From the NCBI GenBank assembly GCA_028015205.1, contig JAPWFG010000022.1, positions 3,211,001-3,275,000 on the forward strand: a stretch of 64,000 nt of DNA, in the 5' to 3' direction. The notes below the pieces were generated by a model. It made no database searches. It was given only the letters and a program-made list of their open reading frames with translations, and was not told where the DNA came from. Position 1 is the first letter of the stretch; each line of letters begins with the position of its first letter. Source of the DNA: Mytilisepta virgata. Its lineage: Eukaryota > Mollusca > Bivalvia > Mytilida > Mytilidae. Shown here piece after piece: positions 12,323-22,893 of this stretch. The position numbers and the translations under genes were made by a program.

Positions 12323-12567
12323 TGTAAATCGTGGGGGTATTGTATAATAATGGCAAAATATGACAAAGGCAAATATATGAAAATAAGGACAATTTATATA
12401 GAAAACATGCAAATAATGACAATGTAAAATGAATGATTGAATGTACGTGTGAAGTCTTCAAGGGTTGGAGCGTAAGAGAGCGAGTTCCGGTAAATACATT
12501 GATTAAACAGTTCACTATATAGAGGCACCATGAGGGTATACGGAGGTATCCATTGAGTGTTATTACA
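12323..12567 (-). repeat. 3-prime LTR of element 1
   Basis: 245 bp, TG...CA ends. It is identical to 22894-23138 except for one A/T difference (GTACGTG against GTTCGTG). Two TATA-like motifs, CTATATAGT and CTATATAAA, are present on the minus strand and could serve a promoter. Confidence 0.95.
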
Positions 12568-12579
12568 TTCCTCCCCGTC
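12568..12579 (-). promoter_or_regulatory. Polypurine tract, element 1
   Basis: On the minus strand GACGGGGAGGAA lies directly against the start of the 3-prime LTR, the position of the plus-strand primer in LTR retrotransposons. Confidence 0.85.
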
Positions 12580-13180
12580 ATATTTGGAAAATGTCACATT
12601 TTTCTAAAGTCCAAAGAAAAGCACGAAACATTATGATGTCCATAATTAATGTATAAACGACACAGTCTGAATGTTCAATTGATCAATGTATCGAAATTGA
12701 AATCACTGACGATAAGAAGATGTGTCTATGGAAGACAATGTCATAAATGTTATAAATAAATTCTATATATGAAATTGAATCACGTCTGTATTAATAAATC
12801 CCTCTTTAAAGTTCGAGCATAACACAAGAATAATACTGCATAAGTTTTAACACACGGATAGGTCATCGGACTATATGTTACATTAAACATCCTGTCAGTT
12901 CTGAAATAACAAACTTATAATAATTAAGATAATGAAGCAATTAACTTTATCACATATAATATACAGATTTAATCGTTGAAACCAATTATTTCAACGAACG
13001 CCCAAAAACAACAGTAAAACATAAAGAAAGCCATGTATATGTTATAATCGTTTTTGCGAAACAAATAATTTCGTTTGATTACAACACTACATCAAATTTT
13101 GAGAAACCTATATCATGTTGTTTTTTTTTCTGTCTATCGAAGGAAACTAATGATTTCCTTGAAAACCTGATAAGACATAA

Positions 13181-14695
13181 TTAATTACAAAGGCTATGGC
13201 GATATAAATTGGAGGTATTTCGTAGTACTCTTTTCAGTAACTGTTCAAGGGTAATATCCTTTAAAGTGGCAACCATCTTCGCTGTTTCAAGCAACTCCCA
13301 TGGTGTGTTTGTCGTGTTTTTTGGACCAAGATATGGTGAGTCGGATTCTAAAAGAATTCGCTTTATATCGATTGCTTTTACTGTTTCCTGTAAATTTCTT
13401 TTTTTTAGAATTAGAGGTGTAACGCCAAAATAGACAACTGACAAGCTGCTTTGCCATTCTTTCATCTCTGATGTGTCTCCAACAAAACAGTGGCGATGGA
13501 TTGGCACTCCTGTCAATTTAAGATCTTTTATAATTTCCAGTGTATCTCTTGCAGCTTTTCCATCTCCATAATTTCGGCAGTGAAGTACTATAATTTTGCC
13601 ATTTTTCGAAGCAAGTGGCAAGACATCCATTAAAAACTGTTTCTGAGCCAGGATAGAATTTAATCTGCACTTCTTCTTATTAAAACAAGAAGGAAGACAT
13701 TTGCAGAGGGTGGTGTAGTCCAATCCAACCTCTCCCAATCCAACGCACTTTCCTTTTCGTAGAAGGTTTTCAATTTCTGGTATAGAAGACTGGTAATGGT
13801 AAACCAGATGAGGATGGATACCCACAGTTGTTAGAATTCTGGGATCGTTGTTTACATGCTGTTCTAAATGACGCCAGTAGTCTGGATATACGTAGTTGGC
13901 AATTCCAAATACAAATTCGAAATTTGGATCTTGTACGTCGGACTCTAAATGTCGGAAATTAGAATGGCCAGTTCGTTTCAGGAGAAGGTCTAGATGGAAA
14001 TGTGAGTCGGCGAACTGCAAGGTTTGGTTACTGAAATCTAAATCATCATCAAGAGTCTCGGTGAATTTTACTCCAGAGATATAGAGAGGAGAGTATAGTT
14101 GGAGTACTTCTGTCTGAGCAGCAGGTGTTAATTTGTTCAAAATGTTGGATAGAATCCTCCAGTGAGCTAAGGCTGCAATAGAGTTTGGTGGACTAATGGA
14201 GAAGCTCTTTGTCACTTGAAGTCCATTGATCTTTTCAAACCGAGACAATTCCTGAATTTCTGGGTTGGTGAATGAAATTGCATGAGGTGACGGATCAGGA
14301 TGTAAGCGATGGGTTTTTACAAAGCCTAACAGCTCTTGGAAATCATTTAAGCCAAGATGATGACAAAGAAGATGTAGCACTCCATTCATCAGGTAAACCC
14401 ACAGTATTTTCCGTCGCTCGGAGTAAGCAGGACCATTTGGATGGTCATCAGCACCATGTTTTGCTATCAAAAAACAGTTCCTCCCCTCTTGTATCTGACA
14501 ATCCCAGCAGGCTGTTAATGCAGCAGTATACCACGGGAAATGCTTCCGTTGTATATGGGATTTCAGGCATTTAGGTCTAACGTTGCAAAGAGGACATAGT
14601 TTTCCCTTGTTTCCTTTTCTGTTATTTTTTCCTGTTTGTGGTTCTTCTTGGAAGGTGTCACTTTCGTCGTAATCCGGTACAAAGTCATCATCCAT
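13181..14695 (-). CDS. Zinc-finger/TatD-family metal-dependent hydrolase
   Basis: 504 residues from the ATG at 14695 (MDDDFVPDYDESDT). A C2H2-type finger (CPLCN...LKSHIQRKH, about residues 34-52) and a further Cys/His-rich stretch precede a linker. A TatD-family amidohydrolase domain spans roughly residues 225-500. All expected metal or catalytic positions are visible: DSHFHLD (HxH), GLGEVGLDY (Glu), IVLHCRNYG (His), HRHCFVGD (His) and LLESDSPYL (Asp). TatD proteins are metal-dependent hydrolases, several with DNase activity, and animal homologues include the TATDN group. An acceptor TTTTCAG|AAT lies 3 nt before the ATG, so a spliced subgenomic mRNA is plausible, as for env genes. It lies between pol and the 3-prime LTR of element 1 on the same strand. 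The frame is intact, which contrasts with the damaged pol. Function in the element is unknown. Confidence 0.9.
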   Translation of the reverse strand: MDDDFVPDYDESDTFQEEPQTGKNNRKGNKGKLCPLCNVRPKCLKSHIQRKHFPWYTAALTACWDCQIQEGRNCFLIAKHGADDHPNGPAYSERRKILWVYLMNGVLHLLCHHLGLNDFQELLGFVKTHRLHPDPSPHAISFTNPEIQELSRFEKINGLQVTKSFSISPPNSIAALAHWRILSNILNKLTPAAQTEVLQLYSPLYISGVKFTETLDDDLDFSNQTLQFADSHFHLDLLLKRTGHSNFRHLESDVQDPNFEFVFGIANYVYPDYWRHLEQHVNNDPRILTTVGIHPHLVYHYQSSIPEIENLLRKGKCVGLGEVGLDYTTLCKCLPSCFNKKKCRLNSILAQKQFLMDVLPLASKNGKIIVLHCRNYGDGKAARDTLEIIKDLKLTGVPIHRHCFVGDTSEMKEWQSSLSVVYFGVTPLILKKRNLQETVKAIDIKRILLESDSPYLGPKNTTNTPWELLETAKMVATLKDITLEQLLKRVLRNTSNLYRHSLCN

Positions 14696-14730
14696 ATTCT
14701 GAAAATACACAACGTGAGAATTCGATGAAA

Positions 14731-14829
14731 TGAAGCAAATTACTTCACTTGAAACAAAATTTTATAATACATATAAACTGGCATACACGCCTACTCAGTA
14801 AAACAAATTATATTACCAAGAACGCAAAG

Positions 14830-14871
<42 letters not shown>

Positions 14872-15131
14872 TTCGCAAACCACACAAAAAGAAATACCCA
14901 AATTAATTCATCAAAAGCATAACGTCAAAAATGAACAACATGATAAAAATGTATGAAAGAATTCAACAAAAGGTACGTACAAAGTAAAACAAAGAAAATA
15001 AGCTAGATGATGCAAATAACTTCACCTGGCTTGCAATACAAAAACAAGCATGTATAGTTTACATAACAGCAAAAAATACAAGTCAAACTAAGTAAGCTAG
15101 ATGATGCAAATGACTTCATCTTGCTTAAAAT
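14731..15131. repeat. Repeated GCAAAT-ACTTCAC motif
   Basis: A motif of about 20 bp, GCAAATAACTTCACCTGG and variants, occurs near 14734, 15012 and 15110 between pol and the TatD ORF. A related copy, AAATAACTTCACTTGC, lies near 22197 in the element leader. The two copies near 15012 and 15110 extend to about 40 bp of similarity. On the minus strand the copies contain a GTGAAG core. Confidence 0.45.
14832..14867. repeat. Poly(A) run, 36 bp
   Basis: An uninterrupted run of 36 A on the plus strand (T on the element's coding strand), about 130 bp upstream of the TatD start. It could help a splice acceptor as a pyrimidine tract or be simple slippage. Length in an assembly is unreliable. Confidence 0.8.
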
Positions 15132-15456
15132 CATACAAAATTAATAAACATAATCCGACAGATGTTTTGGAGGTCGAATAGTCCTCCCCGCTTTAGTTAC
15201 TGTTTCTTTTTGATTTTCCTGTATCGAAGCATCCCTTCCTCCATTTTCGCCTGCTTCGTCTAAAGAAAATGAGATTTCCTGATTTGGGCTACCTTGGTTA
15301 TCAACAGTTAATCCTTCTTCAATGGTAGTTTCAGCAGTAAAGTATTTCTGGCGCATCCGCCTAGCCCACATTGGTAATGCCCGGTCCTTGCAGATTTTGA
15401 TTTTGTCGTGATGACAGGTTATTTCTCTCTTTTTATTTTTGATGGTATAGACCGGG

Positions 15457-16334
15457 TGCCGACAGGAGATGACGACGTATGGACCCATCCAAGGAGACTG
15501 CAGTTTTCGACTTTTTCCAACCTTGGAAGATTGATCGAGCTTGTAAACGACATCGCCAATTTCGAAATGGTTCTCGTTTGTTCGCATATCATAAATTTTT
15601 TTCTGCCGTCTTTGTGTTGTCCGTATGTTTTCTCTTGCAATGTTATGTGCTTCTTTCATTAGACTATCCAATTTTAGCACCCACTCAGCTGGCTGTAAGG
15701 CTTCTGAATTTGCGCTTGCTGTCCCGGTTAAAATGTCTGCCGGGAGATTGACCTCCCTTCTCAACATTAACATATTTGGAGTATAGCCGGTTGTGCTGCT
15801 TTCTGTGGCATGCATAGCCATTACTAATAAAGGAAGATCTCTGTCCCAGTATTGCGCCTTCCCGTCTATATAACATCTTATCATCTGCAGTAAGGTGCCG
15901 ACAGGAGATGACGACGTATGGACCCATCCAAGGAGACTGCAGTTTTCGACTTTTTCCAACCTTGGAAGATTGATCGAGCTTGTAAACGACATCGCCAATT
16001 TCGAAATGGTTCTCGTTTGTTCGCATATCATAAATTTTTTTCTGCCGTCTTTGTGTTGTCCGTATGTTTTCTCTTGCAATGTTATGTGCTTCTTTCATTA
16101 GACTATCCAATTTTAGCACCCACTCAGCTGGCTGTAAGGCTTCTGAATTTGCGCTTGCTGTCCCGGTTAAAATGTCTGCCGGGAGATTGACCTCCCTTCC
16201 CAACATTAACATATTTGGAGTATAGCCGGTTGTGCTGCTTTCTGTGGCATGCATAGCCATTACTAATAAAGGAAGATCTCTGTCCCAGTATTGCGCCTTC
16301 CCGTCTATATAACATCTTATCATCTGCAGTAAGG
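15457..16334. repeat. 439-bp tandem duplication inside pol
   Basis: 15457-15895 and 15896-16334 are direct copies differing at one base seen (CTTCTCAAC against CTTCCCAAC near 15764 and 16203). A GGT shared at the break points suggests microhomology. The unit length is not a multiple of three, so the integrase frame is shifted. The near identity implies a very recent event or an assembly artefact. Confidence 0.9.
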
Positions 16335-19300
16335 TCCTGTTGATTCTCTCTACCTGACCATTTGAAGATGGGTGATATGGTGTAGTACGGGTCTTAGCTA
16401 TCTGCAGAAGTTCGCACAACGCCTTAAACAACGAGCCATCAAAATTCCTACCTTGATCGGTATGAATTTCAATCGGGCAACCAAAAGTTACGACGAAGTG
16501 AAGTAAGAACTTTTGAGCGATTAGCTCCGCTGATTGATTTGGTAAGGCTGCACATTCAACCCACTTGCTAAACTGGTCAATCATGACTAATATATATACA
16601 TTCCCTTGTTCACTCGGTGTAAAAGGACCCAATATGTCTAGATGTATCCTTTCCATAGGAAAACCTGCATGGTATGACTCTAATGAGGCTCTTGGTGATC
16701 TTGACGGTTTTTTATTTTTGCTGCATGTACTGCAAGTTTCGACATATGCTTTGCAATCTTTGGACATATTGTGCCAGAAATATCTCTTCTTTAGTTTTTG
16801 CAAGGTCTTATCAAAAGCATAATGTCCAGCTGTCTTGTTGTCATGGCAAAACATCAAAACATCTGTTTTCATTGATTCTGGAACAACCAGGCATTTTCTT
16901 TCGGCAAATGTATCTATCCAGATGTAATACAGCACGCCATTGATAAATGACAGTTGAGAGCGGCAAAGCCACATGGATTTCAGTGCTGGACCACTCATGA
17001 AGAGGTCACTCTGTGAGGGCTCGTCCTCCGTCAACCACTTTATCAAGTATTTTAATTCAGGATCCTGCATTTGCATTTCTTTTATCTCGGTGTTACTGTA
17101 TATATTACACCAGGAACTATCATGTCCGCTGATATCGTTAGAAATCTGTACAGGCTTTGCTTTCTGAACTTTTGAAATTTTTGGTGTTACACTTTCAGCA
17201 GCTACTTCTTCGCATCCAACCGATCTTATGGCTAAAGGAACTACGTCATCAACGTCTTCGTTGAACCTTTCCCATTGTTGATGAACCCTTGTACAGTATG
17301 TACAGCCTTTGCAGGGCAGAGAATGTAGATCTTTTCCAGCTTCGTAACAATTGCATTCGACTACCATTGGTATACGTGATAGTGCATCGGCATTTGAGTG
17401 TTTCTTGCCACTTCGATGGATTATCTGTATGTCGAACTGAGATAATTCCTCCATCCATCTGGCTAGCTGCCCTTCCAAATGTTTGAACCGGAAAAGCCAA
17501 ACAAGACTACTATGATCAGTTCGCAAAATAAATTTTTGCCCAAGCAGATAGTGTCGGAAATGTCTACAAAATTTCACGACAGCCAACAACTCCTTTCTTG
17601 TTGTACAGTATTTTCTGTGAGCAGGTTGGAGAATGTTGCTCGCATATGCAATAAGTCTCTCATTACCGTCTTGCACTTGTGACAATTCTGCACCGATAGC
17701 GTTGTCCGAGGCGTCTGTATCCAAAACAAATATTCCATCCTGTTTTGGATATGCGAGACAAGGAGCTGATGTTAATGCGTCTTTGATCTGTTCAAATGCT
17801 TTCTGATGGCATTCTGTCCATATAAACTGTTTAGATTTTGATCCAGTCAGTTCATACAAGATCTTTGTCATCCCGGCATAACCTTTAATATGTTCTCTGT
17901 GATAATTTGAATAGCCTAAAAATGACTCTACATCTCTCTTGGTCTCTGGTATTGGCCAGGATTTTACAGCGTCAATTTTTTTAGGTGAAATACTGACTCC
18001 TTCTCTGCTTATGTGTTTGCCAAGAAATTCGCAATCAGTTTGCATCAAAGAACATTTCCGTGGTTTCAGCTTTAAATTATGTTGTTTAAAGCGCTCAAAA
18101 ACGTCTGCTAAATTCTGGATATGCTCGTCAAAATCCTTTCCGAGAACATTGACGTCATCAAGGTAAGCGATTACAGTCCTCCATGTGAGTCCTCGTAAAA
18201 CAAATTGTATTGCTCTCTGGAAAGTAGCAGGCGCATTACAAAGGCCAAAACCCATGCGAATGTGCTCGAAAAGGCCGATCTTGGTTATGAATGCGGTCTT
18301 CCTTTTATCTTCGGGTGCTATCTCAAGCTGATAATACCCGGACTCCATATCCAAGGTACTGAAATACATAGACCCAGACAGAGTAGTAAGACAGTCCTCA
18401 ATGTTTGGAAGTGGGAATGTGTCTTTTACCGTTTTTTGGTTGAGCTTCCGGTAGTCTATGCACCAGCGTACGGATCCATCTTTCTTTCTAACTAATACAG
18501 GAGTAGATGCCCACTCGGATGTCGATGGTTGTATGACCCCAGTATCCATCAGTTTTTGTAAATGGGCTTCTTCTTTCTCAAATCCGTAGGGTGTTCTCCT
18601 CATTTTCTGTTTGGCTGGACTCGCATTTCCAGTGTTAATCTTATGCTGAACTCCCTCCAGACAACCAAGATCTAGATCATGTTTCGCAAATATTTCACGG
18701 TATTTAAGCAAAAGCTCTTTTATCTTTTTCCTGTCATTCAAACTTAGGTCTTTACCAGTCCTTTCATAGAGTTCCTGTAGATGTTCCGGGATATCGTCGA
18801 GTTGGCATTGCTTAATTTGAAGATTAGATGTAGTTGATGTACATAATTGATTTGCAGGCGGAACTTGTACCTCGCAGGCAGCTTCCAATATTGTTCCAAC
18901 TGAGTTTCCAGCTCCAATTCGTAGTGATTGGTCAGTCATGTTGACGAATTCAATAGGTATAAGTCTGGAACCTTTGAGTAGAATTGACGAAATGTCAATC
19001 CCGATGTCAGATGTGGCGAGTTCAAAGACGAAGTCTTTTGAATTGTCCAGCTGTTTTTCGACTACTACTGTTGTTCGCAATATAGTATTCGCTGGAACAA
19101 ATGTATTTCTAGCTACAAAGACTTGGCTTACAGGGATGTCATTATTATAAGTATTAGTCTTTAATGTTCCTGCAACGATGTTGTCTCCAATCCGGAGAGT
19201 ATTATCACTCAGGTCAATGTTGCAGCGGAATCTGTGAAGGAAATCTAGTCCAAGAAGTAAAGGATCCCGGATGTCGGCTGCATACATATTTGTGAGGTAG

Positions 19301-19697
19301 GGTTGACCATTTATGGTAATTTCTATGTCCTTCAAAACATACCCTATGAGATGTCCATCCGGTGAAACTCCTTTTAAAAGAACCATACTGTCAACCTCTG
19401 GCTGTAGCCCAATCTTTTTGATTAGGTCTTTATTTATCACAGAAACCTGTGCTGCCGTGTCTACAATGGCAGGTATCTCTGTAGAATGTATCGTTATCGG
19501 AATTAATAGACTCATGACATCTATTTCCTTTACTAAAACCTCTTGCAATTTGCCTACAGTATCCTCAGTTTCATCATCGTGTATATCATTTATAAATTCA
19601 GTCTCATTTATCATGTTTATGTCTGCTGTATTTACAATTTCATTTTGTTGGCCTGTATCATCAAAACGGACTAGTTGTTGGCCATCACTCCCAGTCC

Positions 19698-21746
19698 CTA
19701 GGCGTTTAAAGACTTCTCCTTTTTGCTGTCTAATTTCTCATCGGTAACCTTATGTGGGCAGTCGTTTGCAAAATGACCATCTCCATTGCAAGCAAAGCAC
19801 CTGATACGGTTACGACGTTGTGGGCTACGAGGTGGTGTTGGGGACCTCATCCGCTGAATGTTACTTCTTCCTAGGCTTTCCACCTTCTTAGCGAGGTCTA
19901 CAACCATGTCTTTGAGTACCGATAACTCATCAGATTTGCTAGGACTTTTCCCAGTTACACGAAGTTCAATATCCGAACATTCTTCCTTCGTGTCTTCGGC
20001 AAATGTTACTTGTCTGGTTGAATAGCTAGGTTTTGAGCCAAACAGGGCACGTTTGTTGTTTATGGCCGCTTTAACGTATTTTAAAGCCTTGTAAATAGTT
20101 CTTGGATTTTTATCCATTGCTGATCGGGCCGCATCTTTGTCTTTGCAACCACGTAAAAACGACTCTACTGCCATTTGATCTATCGTCTCTTCTCTTGCAC
20201 CAGGGTGCCCGTCCATAGCTAAAAAATGCACTCTCTGTGAAAACTCTTCGAATGACTCTCCATCTCTTTGCTGTATGTAATTCAGTTGCCGCCTAGCAGC
20301 GATAGGAGCCTCTTTGCTTGTGAAACGACGTCCCAGTTTCTTCGTTAGCTCTTGATAAGTACATCTCTTCATTTCCCGAGCAAAGTCTAGAGCTTTATCT
20401 TTGAGACTGTCCAGCAGGCGCTCTTTTGATCTTCTATCGCTCCATTTATGGCGTTTTGCCAGCCGCTTAAACTGGAAAATGAATGACTCCCAGTTGCCTT
20501 CTCCGCTAAACGTCTGCATTTTTGGTGGCGGTGGACTCCTCTTAGAACGAGACCTAGAGCGGCTAGAAGATCCGGAAGACCTGTGTCTGGTTCTCCGTCT
20601 TCCCCTTAAGTAATCGGAATCTGATTCGGAATCTGTTGAATATTCCGACTGTGAATCAGATATGCTGGAGTGTGATGAGGCGGACCTGTGCCTCCTTGAC
20701 CGACTTAACCTATTCTGATCGCTCTGCTTCCCTGAATCCTGCTGACTTGATGTTGGTGTGTTGACTTGTTGTAAGTTGTACGGTGTGCCTCGGTATGTGG
20801 CGGTTGATGCAACTGGATTGAAAGCGTGTGTGTTATTTAACATAGGCTGAGAGAGTGGGGGTGGCGGAACGTTGTAAAAAGAGGTACCAACTGACGACAC
20901 AGCAACTGACTTTGTCGGAGTTGAACCTAACATGGGTGGGGTAGGCACAAACGGTGGGGGAAACATCATTTGTTGGAAGTTATGTGGTGTAGGTTGCTGC
21001 ATAGGTGTCGACGACAATAATGGAGGTCTATGCGGTGGACTGTGGTTAGAAAATGTGTTTCCTCCTGTGTGAGAAGTATTGTTTATGGTTGAGCAGGCAC
21101 TATTACCCATTGCAGTGAAAGGTGGGTAGGATGACTGACTGCTTGGATGGAAATTGTCGCTTGCATTGTGTGAAGGTCGTCGGCTCTCTACTACTGTGTC
21201 GTATCTGTGAATTTGTCTGGATGATACTTGATCATCTTCTGAGGGTTCCCTCCATGGATGTACAGATTCTCGATATTTTAGAGTGCTTTCATCCAACATT
21301 CCGCGCCTCTCCTTTTCAACTGATTCTTCCTGTAAGAATTTTAGAGCTAGTTGCTTCTCTTTTTCAAGAGCTTCTTGGTGTGAGAGTTTATGAGCGAGCT
21401 GCTCTCTATGTTGCCGTTCTGCTTTTATGATGCAATCTTGGTCATACAACTGTCTTTGATATATAGACGTTCTTTGTTGAATTTCTTTTTCCAATTCTTC
21501 TATTTTCTGTTTGTAATAGATATCTTTATCTGCATCTTCCTTTGACTTAGGGTTCTCAAATTCAATGACGCCTTGCCTTATCCAGTCATGCCAAGTGTCA
21601 CTAGGAACTGAAGTAATTAACTCGAGGGTTTCTATCTCGACTTCCGGCACAGCATCCCTCAACTTAATTGCTTTTGCCCTTTTCTCACCGATTTGGTCTA
21701 GGGATACGAGTTCCTCCTCGGTTGCGGTATAAATATTTATTGACAT
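19698..21746 (-). CDS. gag: Gag of element 1 with N-terminal helix-hairpin-helix
   Basis: 682 residues from the ATG at 21746 (MSINIYTATEEELVSLDQIG). Residues 1-60 resemble a ComEA-type helix-hairpin-helix pair: TATEEELVSLDQIGEKRAKA followed by a second hairpin LELITSVPSDTWHDWIRQG. Then come a coiled-coil-like Glu/Lys/Gln stretch (about 70-150), a Pro/Ser-rich segment (about 200-340), an Arg/Ser-rich patch (about 350-410), a retrotransposon capsid-like region (TFSGEGNWESFIFQFKRLAK to about 580), and one CCHC zinc knuckle, CFACNGDGHFANDC. Gag forms the RNA-packaging particle; the helix-hairpin-helix is normally a DNA-binding fold and is unexpected here. The ORF is intact. Its stop is preceded by a slippery heptamer. 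Confidence 0.85.
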   Translation of the reverse strand: MSINIYTATEEELVSLDQIGEKRAKAIKLRDAVPEVEIETLELITSVPSDTWHDWIRQGVIEFENPKSKEDADKDIYYKQKIEELEKEIQQRTSIYQRQLYDQDCIIKAERQHREQLAHKLSHQEALEKEKQLALKFLQEESVEKERRGMLDESTLKYRESVHPWREPSEDDQVSSRQIHRYDTVVESRRPSHNASDNFHPSSQSSYPPFTAMGNSACSTINNTSHTGGNTFSNHSPPHRPPLLSSTPMQQPTPHNFQQMMFPPPFVPTPPMLGSTPTKSVAVSSVGTSFYNVPPPPLSQPMLNNTHAFNPVASTATYRGTPYNLQQVNTPTSSQQDSGKQSDQNRLSRSRRHRSASSHSSISDSQSEYSTDSESDSDYLRGRRRTRHRSSGSSSRSRSRSKRSPPPPKMQTFSGEGNWESFIFQFKRLAKRHKWSDRRSKERLLDSLKDKALDFAREMKRCTYQELTKKLGRRFTSKEAPIAARRQLNYIQQRDGESFEEFSQRVHFLAMDGHPGAREETIDQMAVESFLRGCKDKDAARSAMDKNPRTIYKALKYVKAAINNKRALFGSKPSYSTRQVTFAEDTKEECSDIELRVTGKSPSKSDELSVLKDMVVDLAKKVESLGRSNIQRMRSPTPPRSPQRRNRIRCFACNGDGHFANDCPHKVTDEKLDSKKEKSLNA
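19704..19710 (-). promoter_or_regulatory. -1 frameshift site TTTAAAC, gag-pol of element 1
   Basis: In the gag frame the codons read TCT TTA AAC GCC TAG, so the heptamer T TTA AAC is a canonical X XXY YYZ site two codons before the gag stop. The -1 frame is open from here for 32 codons to the pol ATG at 19614 and onward. Six bases downstream GGACT (19693-19697) can pair with AGTCC (19668-19672), and a GGCC in the loop can pair with GGCC at 19650-19653, giving a possible pseudoknot. Confidence 0.85.
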
Positions 21747-22893
21747 CTTTTGATTCCCTTTGTTATACAATTTTTTTTTTTTTTTTTAAATAACACGCAA
21801 AATGTAGGAAAATGACGGTAGTTCAGGATGTAACAATTAACTAAAGTGAACAATACGAACGTAATGTAGTAGAAATTCAATTATGCAAACATAAACAATG
21901 TAATTTATTACAAATGAAAAAATTCTGATAAACAATAAACAATAAATGCAATGGAAAACAAAGTATGTAATCAGAATATTTATTAGACAATAACAAAATA
22001 AACAGAAGTTATTTCAATGCAAAAACATGATCATTTTATTATAAATAATGTACTCCCCAGCTGGAGCCCCACGGTATAAAAATTACGCGTGAAGTACTAA
22101 GCAGATAAAAACAGGATTGTCTGCACACACCACGTTATCTGCGATAAACGATCAGGTATTCAGGTCGTTGTAATGTTATAAGCAGACGACTAATTAAATA
22201 ACTTCACTTGCAAACGGTCAATCGAAAGAGAAAACGAATGATTTTCTATTCCGATTAAAACAAGAAATGAAGAAATTAAATTTCAAGATGAAAGTTACTA
22301 TGTTGCATAATAAATTGAAAACCAGTGCTGCGAATTGTTTTCGTTGAATGTGTAGTAATGTAGAATTTCCAGTTACTATAGATAACACTGCGTGCACGTT
22401 GTATTTTTAGAATCGCCTGATCACGTGTTACTAAATATAACTTTGGCTGCAATTAAAGACAAAGGAATACCGATAACCGAAATGTTTTAATTAATTCGTT
22501 GTAACTGCAGAAGAGAATTTAGTTAATCGAAATGGAAAACAAATAATTTCCCCGTCCGATTGTTTATGCCGAATAATATTAATTAATCAACAACGAAGTT
22601 AAACGTTCCATGTGTTCTAAATGCGCTGCTCAATGTGTTATGCAATGCGGGATCGTCTGCATGAAGGCAATCAAATAATCGAAAAATCAAAAAGTATTCT
22701 TTGAAATGAAACAAATTAAGAAATTAGGATGTAAAACAAACGATAATAAAAAACAATGGATTTAAAAATTAAGTAAAACGAGCAAAATAACAAACAATTT
22801 CAATTTTCAGAAAACCACGTGCGTTTCACGGGATCAACACAAAGAACAAAGAAATAATCAAAAATAATCAAAAATAATTTACGACGACGCCAG
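21747..22893 (-). other. 5-prime leader of element 1 with primer-binding site
   Basis: About 1.15 kb between the 5-prime LTR and the gag ATG. A PBS-like TGGCGTCGTCGT occupies 22881-22892, one base from the LTR. A T-run lies near 21770 on the plus strand. No ORF was recognised. Confidence 0.7.

Larger units (their letters stand above)
15141..19710 (-). pseudogene. pol: Pol polyprotein of element 1, broken by duplication
   Basis: Pol is entered from gag by a -1 shift at 19704-19710 and its own first ATG is at 19614. Order on the protein: retropepsin (AIVDTAAQVSVI, with DTA in place of DTG/DSG), reverse transcriptase (RWCIDYRKLNQKT, DMESGYYQL, AYLDDVNVLG), RNase H (LDTDASDNAIGAELSQ, RTDHSSLVWL, NADALSR), and integrase. 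The integrase has an HHCC zinc domain (CHDNKTAGHYAFDKT with CSTCSKNK), then HLDILGPF, HTDQGRNFDGS and HPSSNGQVERINRTL for the DDE triad, then a GPYVV module. The frame is destroyed at 15895 by a 439-bp tandem duplication, and the normal C-terminus resumes in a second frame and ends at 15141. The rest of the 4.5-kb frame is open. It is a Ty3/Gypsy type by domain order. Confidence 0.9.

Noticed and set aside
12124..12597. Hydrophobic minus-strand ORFs that look like membrane proteins
   Set aside because: They lie in the 3-prime LTR and its flank; the copy at 22868-23164 shows the same frames as part of the other LTR.
14832..14867. Poly(A) as the tail of a processed pseudogene
   Set aside because: The neighbouring TatD ORF is on the opposite strand, so the run is poly(T) relative to it. 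No retrocopy is apparent.
15408..16190. Plus-strand ORFs inside pol
   Set aside because: They are antisense shadows of the integrase region, duplicated with the 439-bp unit.
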